Source: Micromonospora alfalfae
GTDB lineage: Bacteria; Actinomycetota; Actinomycetes; Mycobacteriales; Micromonosporaceae
Reading direction: 5' to 3'
NCBI RefSeq assembly: GCF_022230925.1
Contig: NZ_JAKKFH010000024.1
Coordinates: forward strand, 1 to 64,000
Length of the DNA: 64,000 nt
A program made the translations under genes and the position numbers. Below the pieces are notes generated by a model. That model had not been told where the DNA came from, searched no databases, and was given only the letters and a program-made list of their open reading frames with translations. Below are positions 7,294 to 16,004 of the stretch, piece after piece. The stretch's first letter is position 1. Each line of letters opens with the position of its first letter.

Positions 7294-9531
7294 ATGGTGT
7301 TTACTTCCGCCATGTCGGCTGCCGGCTCCCTGCTCGCGGTGGTTCCTGTCGCCGCGGTGGTCCTGCTCATCGTCGCGGCGATGCCACGCGAGGCTGGCGC
7401 GGTGGCACCGCTGCGGCTCGCTGTGGTGCGCGCCGTCCTGCTCACCGGGGCGTACGCGGTGCTCGTCGTCGAGGTGCTCGGCGCGACACACGCGCTGACC
7501 CGAGGCGCGTTCACCGTCGCCTGGCTGCTCTTCCTGGTCGCGGCCTCGGTGGTGGCCGGTCTGCGCTGGCGACGGGCGACCCGCCTCGGGCCGCCACCAG
7601 CCGCTGCACCGGTGCCGGTCAGCGCTGCGCCGGCAGTCAGCGCCGCACAGCATCCGGTGCCGGTCGGCGCGGCGGCGTCCGGTGGCGGACCCGACGTGTC
7701 CGCCCCGGCCGCGGAACGCAGTGAACCCGCCCCCGCGCCGACCCGGGCTGGTCGGGGGTTCGCTGACGTTCGTGCCGTGGCTGTCGACGCGTGGCGTACG
7801 GCCCGACCGGGTGAGCGGCTCCTCGCCGGCACGGTCGGCGGGCTGGTCCTGGTGGAGTTGCTTGTCGCGCTGCTGGCCGAGCCGAACAACTTCGACTCGC
7901 AGACGTACCACCTGCCGAAGGTGGAGCACTGGGTGGCCCAGGGCGACCTGGACTTCTGGCCCACAGCGATCCACCGGCAGGTGACCATCCCGCCCGGGGC
8001 CGAGTACCTGCTGCTGCACCTGCGCCTGCTCACCGGCGGGGATCACCTGTACAACCTTGTGCAGTGGGCGGCCGGGGTGGTCTGCCTTCTGGTGGCCGCA
8101 CGGATCACCGCACAGCTCGGCGGCGGCCGGCGCGCCCAGTTGCTCACCGCGTTCGTTCTGGCGACCACGCCGATGGTGGTACTCCAGGCGACCAGCACGC
8201 AGACCGACCTGATCTGCGCGGCGTGGGTGGCCTGCGCGGCGACAGTGACGCTGGACGGGCTGAGTCGACGGACCGGCTGGGGCACGCTGCTCGGGCTGGG
8301 GGCGGCCACCGGGCTGACCGCTGTGACAAAGACCAGCGGCCTGATCGCTGTGGGCCCGCTGCTGGTGCTTTGGGGACTGGCCCAGTTGCGGCTGGCCCGG
8401 AGCGGGAACGCCGCGTCGACCGACCCGGCAGCGGGGGGCGCGGCTCGACGGTCCCGGCCGGTCGGCGGGCTGGCCCGCACTGTCGGCGGTTCGGTGCTGA
8501 TCCTGGTGGTCGCCGCCGTGGTGGTCGGCCCGTTCCTGGCCCGGGTGACCGCCGAGTTCGGGCACCCGCTGGGGCCGCCCCGGCTGCGCGAGTCCATCCC
8601 CATGGAGCGGCACGACCCGGCGTCGACAGTGGTCAACGCGCTGCGGATCGGGCACACCGCGTTCGACACGCCGCTGGCGCCGCTGCGTCGGGCCGGGGCT
8701 GAGTTGATCATCAGTGGCGCCGAGGCGATCGGGGTCGACCCGCAGGACCGCGCGATCACCTTCGGGCGAGAACTGTTCCCGGAGCCAGCCTGGTATCCGG
8801 ACGAGGACCGGGTGGCGTTTCCGCTGGCCGGGGCGTTGGCGGTGATCGGTGCGGTGATCGCGCTCGCCCGACCACGGCGGATCGCCCCCGAGCGGGCCGG
8901 GTCGCTGCGGGCGTACGCCGTGGTGGTGCTGACCGCCGTGCTGCTGCACACCGCGATGATCAAGTGGCAGCCGTGGGGCAACCGGCTGCTGCTCTACGCC
9001 GTGGTGCTCGCCGTGCCCCTCGCCGGCCTCTGGCTGGACGCTGTCCTGCGCAACCACGCGGGTGGGCGTCGAACGGTTGCCACCGTGGCGGCCGTCACCG
9101 TGCTGGCCACCTCGGCGCTGGCCGGGGTGCTCGCGCTGTCGTACGGCTTCCCCCGCCGGCTGGTCGGCTCCGGCTCGGTCTTCACCACCTCGGACTGGGA
9201 CACCCGGTTCCTGCGCCGCCCGCAGTGGGCCGACGAGTTCCGCTGGGCGGCGACCGCGGTCCAGGACAGCGGTGCGCAGCGGATCGGGCTGGCGCAGCAG
9301 AACGACAACTGGGAGTACCCGTGGTGGCTGCTGCTGCGGCAGCCCGACGGCGGTTCACCGGACCTGGTGGCGTTGCAGTCGGTGCTGCCGGAACGACCGC
9401 CGGCCGACCCCTCCTCGGTCGACGCGATCGTCTGCACCGGCAACAAGGCGGCCTGCGCCAAACTCGTCCCGGCCGGCTGGCGGCTGGAGTTCCGCGGCTA
9501 CGTCGGCTACGCCCTGCCGCCGGGCCGCTGA
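7294..9531 (+). CDS. polytopic membrane glycosyltransferase-like protein (GT-C type)
   Basis: A 745-residue membrane protein with around ten transmembrane segments and a C-terminal soluble part of about 130 residues. After a Pro/Ala-rich linker (residues 95-160), the first external loop reads NNFDSQTYHLPKVEHW, which has the acidic residue and YH pattern of polyprenyl-P-sugar-dependent mannosyl/arabinosyl transferases. KWQPWGNRLLLYAVVLAVP is also typical of actinomycete GT39-like proteins. It would act at the outer face of the membrane. ATG 7312 is an alternative start. Specific substrate unknown. Confidence 0.65.
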   Translation: MVFTSAMSAAGSLLAVVPVAAVVLLIVAAMPREAGAVAPLRLAVVRAVLLTGAYAVLVVEVLGATHALTRGAFTVAWLLFLVAASVVAGLRWRRATRLGPPPAAAPVPVSAAPAVSAAQHPVPVGAAASGGGPDVSAPAAERSEPAPAPTRAGRGFADVRAVAVDAWRTARPGERLLAGTVGGLVLVELLVALLAEPNNFDSQTYHLPKVEHWVAQGDLDFWPTAIHRQVTIPPGAEYLLLHLRLLTGGDHLYNLVQWAAGVVCLLVAARITAQLGGGRRAQLLTAFVLATTPMVVLQATSTQTDLICAAWVACAATVTLDGLSRRTGWGTLLGLGAATGLTAVTKTSGLIAVGPLLVLWGLAQLRLARSGNAASTDPAAGGAARRSRPVGGLARTVGGSVLILVVAAVVVGPFLARVTAEFGHPLGPPRLRESIPMERHDPASTVVNALRIGHTAFDTPLAPLRRAGAELIISGAEAIGVDPQDRAITFGRELFPEPAWYPDEDRVAFPLAGALAVIGAVIALARPRRIAPERAGSLRAYAVVVLTAVLLHTAMIKWQPWGNRLLLYAVVLAVPLAGLWLDAVLRNHAGGRRTVATVAAVTVLATSALAGVLALSYGFPRRLVGSGSVFTTSDWDTRFLRRPQWADEFRWAATAVQDSGAQRIGLAQQNDNWEYPWWLLLRQPDGGSPDLVALQSVLPERPPADPSSVDAIVCTGNKAACAKLVPAGWRLEFRGYVGYALPPGR

Positions 9532-9606
9532 ACCACAGCGGGCCGGGCCGCAGCGCTCGCCGCCGTCGCCACGTCGGTCGCCGCGCTCAGCCGGGCCGCT
9601 GAACCA
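9520..9606. repeat. duplicated gene end (stop codon included)
   Basis: CCGGGCCGCTGAACCA occurs exactly at 9520-9535, where it holds the stop codon of the membrane protein, and again at 9591-9606. The spacer is itself rich in GCTCGCCGCCGTCGCC-like sequence related to the arcA 3' repeats. No gene lies between the copies. Confidence 0.7.
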
Positions 9607-9704
9607 GAAGCCAGCCCGGCGCGCGGGCCCGGATAGTCCGATCCGGGCGGTTCTGCATCCCGCGCGCAAGGATCTGAGGAGCATTCACATCCGTTGATCC
9701 GCAC

Positions 9705-9720
9705 GTTACCGTCTGGTAAC
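9705..9720. promoter_or_regulatory. palindrome upstream of the secreted hydrolase gene
   Basis: GTTACCGTCTGGTAAC is a perfect 6-4-6 palindrome 40 bp before the start codon of the hydrolase gene at 9761. It resembles TetR-type operators of the GTTACC-n-GGTAAC kind. A related but imperfect GTTACCGGGGAGTAAAC lies over the ribosome site of the thiolase gene (about 17177-17194, minus strand). The regulator is unknown. Confidence 0.45.
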
Positions 9721-9760
9721 TCAATCGACGTCCCGCGATTGAGCCGAAAGGAGTGCGTCG

Positions 9761-11362
9761 ATGCCTGCAATCCCCGCCAGGCCCGAACGCGCGACCCGAC
9801 GACGGGCCATCACCGTCGCCGTCGCCGTCGCCGCTCTCGTCCTACCGATGCTCGCCGGACCGGCCACCCCCGCCACCGCCGCCGATCGACCAGCCGTCCA
9901 ACCACTGCCCGCCAACCTCGAAGCCATCCGGGCCGCCGAGGCGACAGCCCTCTACGGCAGCCCGGCGATCCGCCCTATCGAACAGCGCCGCACCTCGTTG
10001 ATCACCATGGGTGACAGCGAGATCTCCGGTGAGGGGGTCGGCAACTACGTCCCCGGCACCCACCAGGACGGCAACTGGTGCGACCGCTCCTACGACCAGG
10101 CGGTGTTCCGCACCGGCATCGCGTCGGACGCGCAGTACAACATCGCCTGCTCCGGTGCCACCCCCTGGAACCTGATCGCCGGCGGCCCGACCCAGCACAA
10201 CGAGCTGAACCAGGGCGACTACCTGGGCATCAAGGCACGCAACACGCACGTGAAGCTGATCTGGGTGGTGGTCGGCGCGAACGGTGACGGCACCATCCAG
10301 TTCGGTCCGGTCGCCACCGACTGCGCCGTCCGCCGGGTCTTCTTCCAGGGCGCCTGCTACCCCACCTACACCGACCAGTGGACCATTCGCACCGACGGCA
10401 GCCGGCAGGCGGTGGAGTCGGCGCTGACCGACATCCGGCAGACCATGACCAACGCCGGCTACCTGCTGTCGGACTACGAACTGGTGCTGATGTCGTACCC
10501 GAGCCCCGGCAGCCCGGACGTGGAGGACAACCCGAACTTCCCCGGCTGGTACTCCGGCGGATGTCTGCTCTACCTGGCCGACGCGGCCTTCGCCCGGAAC
10601 AAGGCGGTGCCGATGTTCGAGTCGGCGCTGCGCTCGGCCGCGGCGAACACCGGCACCCGCTACCTGGACGCCAGCCGGCTCTTCCACGGGCACGAGGTGT
10701 GCACCGACAACACCTCGGTCCGTGGCCTCTTCATCGAGGTCGGCATCTGGAACGAGAACGCCGCCCGACAGTCGTTCCACCCCAACGCCCGCGGGCACGG
10801 CATGTTCGCCCAGTGCATCACCCAGTTCTGGAACTCCGGCCAGACGCGGGCCAGCTGCGTCGACCCGGCCAGCACCGGCAGCGGCGTGCTCTACTCCGGC
10901 CTGATGCAGTTCAAGCAACTGCGCAACCTCGCCACCGGCACCTGCGTCGACGGCAAGGGGTACGACTCCCGCAACGGCACCGCGCAGCAGCCGTACTCCT
11001 GCCACGGTGGGCGTAACCAGGGCTTCTGGTACGACTCGGCTCGACGGTCGTTGCACTCGGAGCTGTCCCACGACCGGTGCCTGGATGTAGCGAACAGCTC
11101 GATGACCGCCGGCACCGCTGTCAACATCTACGACTGCAACGGCACCGGAGCGCAGCAGTTCGTCTTCGTGGGCAACCAGATCAAGCCGGCCGCCGCCACC
11201 AACCTCTGTGTGGCGTTCGACAACCCGCTGCTGGGCAGCTCCCGCCTGCGGTTGGCGAACTGCTCCAGCAGCACCCGGCAGCAGTGGTCGTTCGAGGCCC
11301 GTACCGCCGCCAACCCGGTCGGCTACGGTCACGACGACTTCATCGGCTCCCGCGTCTACTGA
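9761..11362 (+). CDS. secreted SGNH/GDSL-type hydrolase with C-terminal ricin-type lectin domain
   Basis: A 533-residue exported protein. Residues 1-41 form an Arg-rich, Ala-rich signal peptide ending ATA-AD (the RRRA start may be Tat-like). The catalytic domain has block I as GDSE at 84-87, with Ser86 as the expected nucleophile and Glu in place of the usual Leu/Ile, then GANGD and a late FHPNARGHGMF block with the histidine. From about residue 385 a beta-trefoil carries CVDGKG, CLDVAN and QQW-type repeats typical of ricin B carbohydrate-binding domains. Likely an extracellular esterase or deacetylase acting on a polysaccharide. Paired cysteines fit export. The start was chosen for GAAAGGAG just upstream. 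Confidence 0.88.
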   Translation: MPAIPARPERATRRRAITVAVAVAALVLPMLAGPATPATAADRPAVQPLPANLEAIRAAEATALYGSPAIRPIEQRRTSLITMGDSEISGEGVGNYVPGTHQDGNWCDRSYDQAVFRTGIASDAQYNIACSGATPWNLIAGGPTQHNELNQGDYLGIKARNTHVKLIWVVVGANGDGTIQFGPVATDCAVRRVFFQGACYPTYTDQWTIRTDGSRQAVESALTDIRQTMTNAGYLLSDYELVLMSYPSPGSPDVEDNPNFPGWYSGGCLLYLADAAFARNKAVPMFESALRSAAANTGTRYLDASRLFHGHEVCTDNTSVRGLFIEVGIWNENAARQSFHPNARGHGMFAQCITQFWNSGQTRASCVDPASTGSGVLYSGLMQFKQLRNLATGTCVDGKGYDSRNGTAQQPYSCHGGRNQGFWYDSARRSLHSELSHDRCLDVANSSMTAGTAVNIYDCNGTGAQQFVFVGNQIKPAAATNLCVAFDNPLLGSSRLRLANCSSSTRQQWSFEARTAANPVGYGHDDFIGSRVY

Positions 11363-11385
11363 CGAGAACGCGGCCGCTGACGAGG

Positions 11386-11417
11386 GCAGGGGCCCTGGTT
11401 GACGCCAGGGCCCCTGC
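11386..11417. terminator. bidirectional terminator hairpin
   Basis: GCAGGGGCCCTGG and its exact complement are separated by six bases, a 13-bp GC-rich stem between the convergent hydrolase (stop 11362) and lipoprotein (stop 11420) genes. There is no T-run, as usual in high-GC actinomycetes. Confidence 0.8.
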
Positions 11418-11419
11418 GC

Positions 11420-12019
11420 TCACTTGGCGCGGGGAACGAGGATGAGCCGGGCCACGCCCTTGTCGCCGTCCTTCGCGCCGGCGACGCCGAGCGTCGCGCC
11501 GACAGTGACCTCGCTCGGCTGCACTGTGGCCCGCCGCTCGACCACCCGCAGGTCGTCACCGAAGGTCCAGGTCATCGTGAAGCCGTCGGTGGACCTGACT
11601 GTCATCGAGTCGCCGTCGATCGCTGTCACCTCGCCGCGCTGCACGGCGACGGTCTGCGTACCGCCGTCCTTCGTCTTCACCACCGCCTCACCGTGCAGGG
11701 TGTTCTTGCGCAGCAGCACGCGGGCCTGGCGGCGCTTGCGCCACTCCTCACCGCGCTTCTCCCGGGCCTTCTCCTGCGCGCTGGGGGACGCACCGGGCGT
11801 CGGCGTGGCCGGTGCGGCGACCGTCAGCACGTCCAGGTCGTCGGCGTCGAAACCCATCGCGGCCAGCGCCTGACCCTCGACTCCCATGGCGGCGGCGACC
11901 TCGACGGCGACATCGCGGGCGGGCTGGCTGGCCACCTCGGCCGCGCCGCACCCGCTGACGCCGAGCGCGACCGCCGCGAGCAGTGCCGTGGTGCCGGTGG
12001 CGATACCCCAACGTGGCAT
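11420..12019 (-). CDS. secreted lipoprotein of unknown function
   Basis: A 199-residue protein whose signal peptide ends in a lipobox, LGVSGC, predicting lipidation at Cys24. A short Ala-rich region, a charged helical stretch (KAREKRGEEWRKRRQ) and a C-terminal beta-rich part follow (VKTKDGGTQTVAVQRGEVTAIDGD), the latter resembling small OB-like DUF5666 folds. It lies 57 bp downstream of, and on the same strand as, the sensor kinase gene, so it may be co-transcribed with the two-component system or be its target. No enzyme motif is visible. Confidence 0.75.
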   Translation of the reverse strand: MPRWGIATGTTALLAAVALGVSGCGAAEVASQPARDVAVEVAAAMGVEGQALAAMGFDADDLDVLTVAAPATPTPGASPSAQEKAREKRGEEWRKRRQARVLLRKNTLHGEAVVKTKDGGTQTVAVQRGEVTAIDGDSMTVRSTDGFTMTWTFGDDLRVVERRATVQPSEVTVGATLGVAGAKDGDKGVARLILVPRAK

Positions 12020-12076
12020 GACTCTCCCTCTCTGTCAGTGGAACCCTCAGCCTTCCCGGGAACGACGAGCGGAGCG

Positions 12077-13543
12077 TCAGGCCGATGTTCGGGTCAGGTA
12101 AGGATCACCGGGCAGCCGGACGGTGAAGGCGGCACCGCCCTCCGGCGCGTGCCCCGCGGCGATCTCCCCGCCCAACCGGCGGACCAGCCCGGCGGCCAGC
12201 GCCAACCCCAGTCCGCTGCCCACCTTGCGCACCCCCCGGTAACGCTCGTGCAGCGCACCGCGTTCGAAGGCCACAGCAAGGTCGTCGTCGGTGAAGCCGG
12301 GCCCGCCGTCGCGAACCTCCAACACGCCGCCGTGCGCCGGGTCCGCGCCGGCCGCCCGGACCGCGAGCACCACCGGCGACCCCGGGGGTACGACCCGCAG
12401 CGCGTTCTCCAGCAGCCCGTCCAGCACCTGCCGGATCCTCCCCGGATCGGTGTACGCGGGCACCGGCTGACCGGGCGTCTCCACCCGGAACGGCACGCCC
12501 ACCGCCGCACACCGACCGGACCAGGTCGGCTCCGCGTCCACTGCCAGTCGGGTCAGGTCCACCGGCACCGGTTCGAGGGGAAAGTCGGCGGCCTCCAGCC
12601 GGGCCAGTGCCAACAGGTCGCCGATCAGCCGGTCCAGGTGTTGCGCCTCGGCCAGCATCGTCCGACCGGTGTCGACAGTGTCGTCGGCGCCGAGCACCCC
12701 GTCGGCGAGCGCCTCGGCGTACCCCCGGATCGCGGTCAGCGGGGTGCGCAGCTCGTGCGAGACGGAGAGCAGGAACTCCCGCTGTCGGCCCTCACTGGTG
12801 GCCAGCGCGGCAGCCAGCCCGTTCAACGCCTCGGCCAGGTCGGCGACCTCGTCCGGCGGCTCGACCGGCACCCGGACGTTGCGGTCACCGGCGCGCAGCC
12901 GGGCGGCGGCGGTGGCCGCGACCCGGATCGGCCGGGCCAGCCGACGGGCCAGCAGCAGCCCGGCCACCACACCGGCTGTCAACCCGGCCAGCAGCGGCAA
13001 CCACAGGCTGAGCAGCACCCGGGCCCACAGCCCGTCGGCCAGTGGGCGGGAGAGCACCACCCCGTTGCCGCCGGGCAGGGCCCGACCCTCGACCAGGGCC
13101 CGCTCACCGTTCACCGAGCGGCGAGCCGACACGTTGCGGCCCTGCCCGATCCGCTGCACCACCCGCTGTGGCAGACCCGCCCGGTCGACAGCGCCACGGC
13201 GGATCAGGTACGCGTCGATGCCCTGGTCGCGCAGTTGCTGGATGAGCCGTTCCTCGTCGGCGCTGCGACCCCGGTCGAGGCGGGTCCGCAACACCTCGGC
13301 GGCGAGTCGGGCCTGGGCGGCGAGCGCCTCCTGCTCGCTCCGCTCCGCGCCACGGATCGCCAACGGCACCGCGACGATGGCGGTGACCAGCACCGACACC
13401 AGCGCCACCGCGCAGGTGACGAGCACCGCCCGGGCGGTCAGCGTACGGCCGGGTCGGCCTCGTCGGGGTGTTGTGGGTCTGACGGCGCCGACCACCGGCA
13501 GGGCCATGGTCGGCGACTCGACGTGCCCGGTGTGGTCAGGCAT
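12077..13543 (-). CDS. two-component sensor histidine kinase
   Basis: A 488-residue membrane kinase. It has one transmembrane segment near residues 32-55, an extracytoplasmic sensor of about 100 residues, a second segment near 170-195 (SLWLPLLAGLTAGVVAGLLL) and a HAMP domain. The HisKA box is SVSHELRTPLTAIRGYAEAL, and the HATPase has LLENALRV, DGGPGFTDDDL and GSGLGLALA. The start overlaps the response-regulator stop by 8 bp, which fixes the pair. The signal is unknown; the lipoprotein downstream hints at envelope sensing. Confidence 0.93.
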   Translation of the reverse strand: MPDHTGHVESPTMALPVVGAVRPTTPRRGRPGRTLTARAVLVTCAVALVSVLVTAIVAVPLAIRGAERSEQEALAAQARLAAEVLRTRLDRGRSADEERLIQQLRDQGIDAYLIRRGAVDRAGLPQRVVQRIGQGRNVSARRSVNGERALVEGRALPGGNGVVLSRPLADGLWARVLLSLWLPLLAGLTAGVVAGLLLARRLARPIRVAATAAARLRAGDRNVRVPVEPPDEVADLAEALNGLAAALATSEGRQREFLLSVSHELRTPLTAIRGYAEALADGVLGADDTVDTGRTMLAEAQHLDRLIGDLLALARLEAADFPLEPVPVDLTRLAVDAEPTWSGRCAAVGVPFRVETPGQPVPAYTDPGRIRQVLDGLLENALRVVPPGSPVVLAVRAAGADPAHGGVLEVRDGGPGFTDDDLAVAFERGALHERYRGVRKVGSGLGLALAAGLVRRLGGEIAAGHAPEGGAAFTVRLPGDPYLTRTSA

Positions 13544-14228
13544 CTACCGCGTACCCGACGCCGCGGTGGGTCCGGATCACGCTCGCCGGGCCGAGTTTCG
13601 CCCGCACCTGGGCAACGTGCACGTCCACCGTCCGGGTGCCGGCGTGCGCCGCGTAGCCCCACACTCCGGCCAGCAACTCCTCCCGGGTGAAGACCCGGCC
13701 GGGCCGGGCCATCAGGTGGGCCAACAGGTCGAACTCGGTGGAGGTGAGCTGCACCGGGGCACCGGCGGCGGTGACAGTGCGGCGGGCCGGGTCGAGCGTC
13801 ACCGGGCCGACGACACGTTGGCGGTCCGCGCCCTCCGGGCCGCCGGCGGATCGGCGCAGCACCGCGCGGACCCGGGCAACCAACTCCCGGGGGCTGAACG
13901 GCTTGGTGACGTAGTCGTCGGCGCCCAGCTCCAGGCCGACGATCCGATCCACCTCGTCGTCGCGGGCGGTGAGGAAGATGACCGGGGTCCAGTCGCCGGC
14001 CTCGCGCAGCCGGCGGCAGATCTCGGTGCCGGGCAGACCCGGCAGCGCGATGTCCAGGACGCAGGCCACCGGACGCAACCGGCGGGCCGCGCTCAGACCG
14101 GCCTCGCCGTCACGTTCCAGGTGGACGCCGAACCCGTCCCTGGTCAGGTAGAGCCGGACCAGGTCGGCGATGGCCGGCTCGTCCTCCACGACGAGGACGA
14201 GCCCGCGATGCGGTGGTTCGACTGTCAC
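13536..14228 (-). CDS. OmpR/PhoB-family response regulator
   Basis: A 230-residue regulator with receiver-domain acidic pocket (VVEDEPAI), phospho-acceptor Asp in CVLDIALPG, conserved Thr (FLTARDDE) and Lys (TKPFSPREL). The C-terminal winged helix has LTSTEFDLLAHLM and HRGVGYAVDA. It is the first gene of an operon with the kinase and possibly the lipoprotein downstream. Confidence 0.94.
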   Translation of the reverse strand: MTVEPPHRGLVLVVEDEPAIADLVRLYLTRDGFGVHLERDGEAGLSAARRLRPVACVLDIALPGLPGTEICRRLREAGDWTPVIFLTARDDEVDRIVGLELGADDYVTKPFSPRELVARVRAVLRRSAGGPEGADRQRVVGPVTLDPARRTVTAAGAPVQLTSTEFDLLAHLMARPGRVFTREELLAGVWGYAAHAGTRTVDVHVAQVRAKLGPASVIRTHRGVGYAVDA

Positions 14229-14317
14229 CGGCCCATGATTGCCGACCCGGTGGGCTCGGCGCGATCGGCGCGTGTTCGGGTTCGGTAAAGGCGGTGCGAC
14301 GCCCGATCAGGGTCAGC

Positions 14318-14824
14318 TCACCAGGACGGAGCGAACATCCCGGGCCGGGCGGCGGCCGGTGCGTCGCCGATGCTGGCGACGACCCGCGCGCCGGGCGGCC
14401 GAAGGCGGGTCCGGAACGCCTGGTTGAGCAACGCGTCGAGCTGCCAGACCTGCTTCGGGTGAGTCGTCCGGATCAGGAACCGCTCACGGATCCCGTCGAT
14501 CGCGGTGGCCGCCATCTCCACCGACTGCAGCCGCGGGTCCGGGCTCCAGGTGACGTTGCTCAGCTCGCGAAGCTCGGTGTTGAGATGCAGGCGCAGTCGG
14601 TGCAGGAGCCGGGTCTGCTGGGTCACCACCAGGCGGCGGTGCGTGAGTAGCAACAGGTAGTCGCCGGTGACCGGGCGGTCGGGGCGGCTGCAACGGGTGA
14701 CCAGGATGGTGGCGTCACCGGAGCCGACGCAGCGCCGGAAGACCGGCATGTGCCGGCTCACCGTCTGCACGGCCAGGCCAGCCTCAGCGGCGGCCGGGAG
14801 GAACGTTCGGGAGAAGACGTCCAT
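14318..14824 (-). CDS. hypothetical protein with PH-like middle section
   Basis: A 168-residue protein if started at ATG 14824. The longer GTG 14887 reading adds a stretch (ELPKNPRD) with poor codon bias. The middle reads TGDYLLLLTHRRLVVTQQTRLLHR, which resembles the LLLTDRRLLV strand pair of bacterial PH-domain proteins; the rest is alpha/beta with no catalytic motif. No signal peptide or membrane segment is seen. It stands alone between the two-component operon and the phosphotransferase gene. Function unknown. Confidence 0.65.
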   Translation of the reverse strand: MDVFSRTFLPAAAEAGLAVQTVSRHMPVFRRCVGSGDATILVTRCSRPDRPVTGDYLLLLTHRRLVVTQQTRLLHRLRLHLNTELRELSNVTWSPDPRLQSVEMAATAIDGIRERFLIRTTHPKQVWQLDALLNQAFRTRLRPPGARVVASIGDAPAAARPGMFAPSW

Positions 14825-14935
14825 GACCTGCCCAACGACGTCCCCAGCAGGGTGACGTGGGTCACGCGGGTTTTTTGGAAGTTCCACGCCGCCTGTCGCA
14901 CTGCCTGTCCGCTTTCCGACTCGGACGGATCATGG

Positions 14936-15958
14936 TCAGGAGTTCGGCTGAAATGGACTGGCGGCGAACAGCTCCTCCAGCCAACCCGGGACCGCGTCGG
15001 CGTACTCGGCGCGGGACTCCTCGGGGGTGTCCAGTGCCCGACGCCAGGACAGCGACCGGCTCACCGGCCCCAGACCGATCGCGAGGTCGGCGGCCTCCAC
15101 GAGGGTCCGCCGGTCGTACCGGTCGGTCCACGCCTCAAGGTAGGCGTCGCGCAACCGGACCAGTTGGGCGTCGTCGGCGGCGAGCTTCCCCGCGTGCCCG
15201 ACGGCACGCAGTGTCACCAGCAACGTGCCGAACGGGTGCGCCACCGAGGCGTCGCCCCAGTCGAAGTAGCGGTAGCCGGCGTCACCGGCGAAGACGTTGC
15301 CGTCGTGCAGGTCGTCGTGTTGGACGGTGGCCGGAATGCCGATGTCGGCGAGCCGGCGACACCGCTGCGCGTACGACGGCAACTCGGCCCGCAACCGCTC
15401 GTGCACCTCCGGACTGAGCCCGCCCTCGGTGCCGATCAGCAGCGCCTCGCGATCGTCGAGCAGTTCGACGAAGAGATCGGCCAGCACCTCCGGACGCTGA
15501 TCCGGCACGCCCAGGGCGACCAGCTCGTCCGCGCGCGGCGCGCTCGCCAGTTGCAGTGCCGCGTACCCGGGCAGCGCCCGCTCCCAGTGCGTCAGATCGG
15601 GGTCACGCGCCAGCACGTCACGCAACGACTCGCCGCCGTCGGGCAGCAGCGACCAGCCCTGCGTCGGGTCCACAGCGATCGGCGTCAGCACCCGGTCGGG
15701 CGTCAACTCGGCGAGCGCCGCGATCAGGACCGCCTCGTGCACGGTGCCCGGGTTGTTGGCCTTGAACCAGACCGGGCCGTCGTCGGTGGGCACCCGCCAC
15801 ACCAGCGACCAGGGTCGCAGCCTCGGCTCCACCAGCCCGGTCACCCGTCGGCCGGCCCGGCTCAGTTGCGCGTCAACCCAGGATCGGGCCCGCACCTGCC
15901 ACTGCTCGTTGGACCAGTCGGGGATGCGCTCACCGGCGATCGTCGTCACGCTGGGCAC
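14936..15958 (-). CDS. aminoglycoside phosphotransferase (APH)-family kinase
   Basis: A 340-residue protein with the eukaryotic-like kinase fold of the APH/choline kinase group. Ion-pair lysine in VWFKANNP (near residue 65), catalytic loop HDDLHDGN at 214-221 and the metal-binding DWGD at 233-236 are all intact, so it is probably an active small-molecule kinase. The substrate cannot be told from sequence; in actinomycetes most such genes are not resistance determinants. It is monocistronic, and the ATG at 15958 is taken as the start. Confidence 0.88.
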   Translation of the reverse strand: MPSVTTIAGERIPDWSNEQWQVRARSWVDAQLSRAGRRVTGLVEPRLRPWSLVWRVPTDDGPVWFKANNPGTVHEAVLIAALAELTPDRVLTPIAVDPTQGWSLLPDGGESLRDVLARDPDLTHWERALPGYAALQLASAPRADELVALGVPDQRPEVLADLFVELLDDREALLIGTEGGLSPEVHERLRAELPSYAQRCRRLADIGIPATVQHDDLHDGNVFAGDAGYRYFDWGDASVAHPFGTLLVTLRAVGHAGKLAADDAQLVRLRDAYLEAWTDRYDRRTLVEAADLAIGLGPVSRSLSWRRALDTPEESRAEYADAVPGWLEELFAASPFQPNS

Positions 15959-16004
15959 CTTAGGCGGCCGTTCCGCGTCGAGGCGAGGCGTTTCCCGCCC
16001 CGGG

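Noticed and set aside
11399..13690. 763-codon plus-strand ORF
   Set aside because: Runs antisense across the lipoprotein, kinase and regulator genes, all three of which have clear domain motifs on the minus strand.
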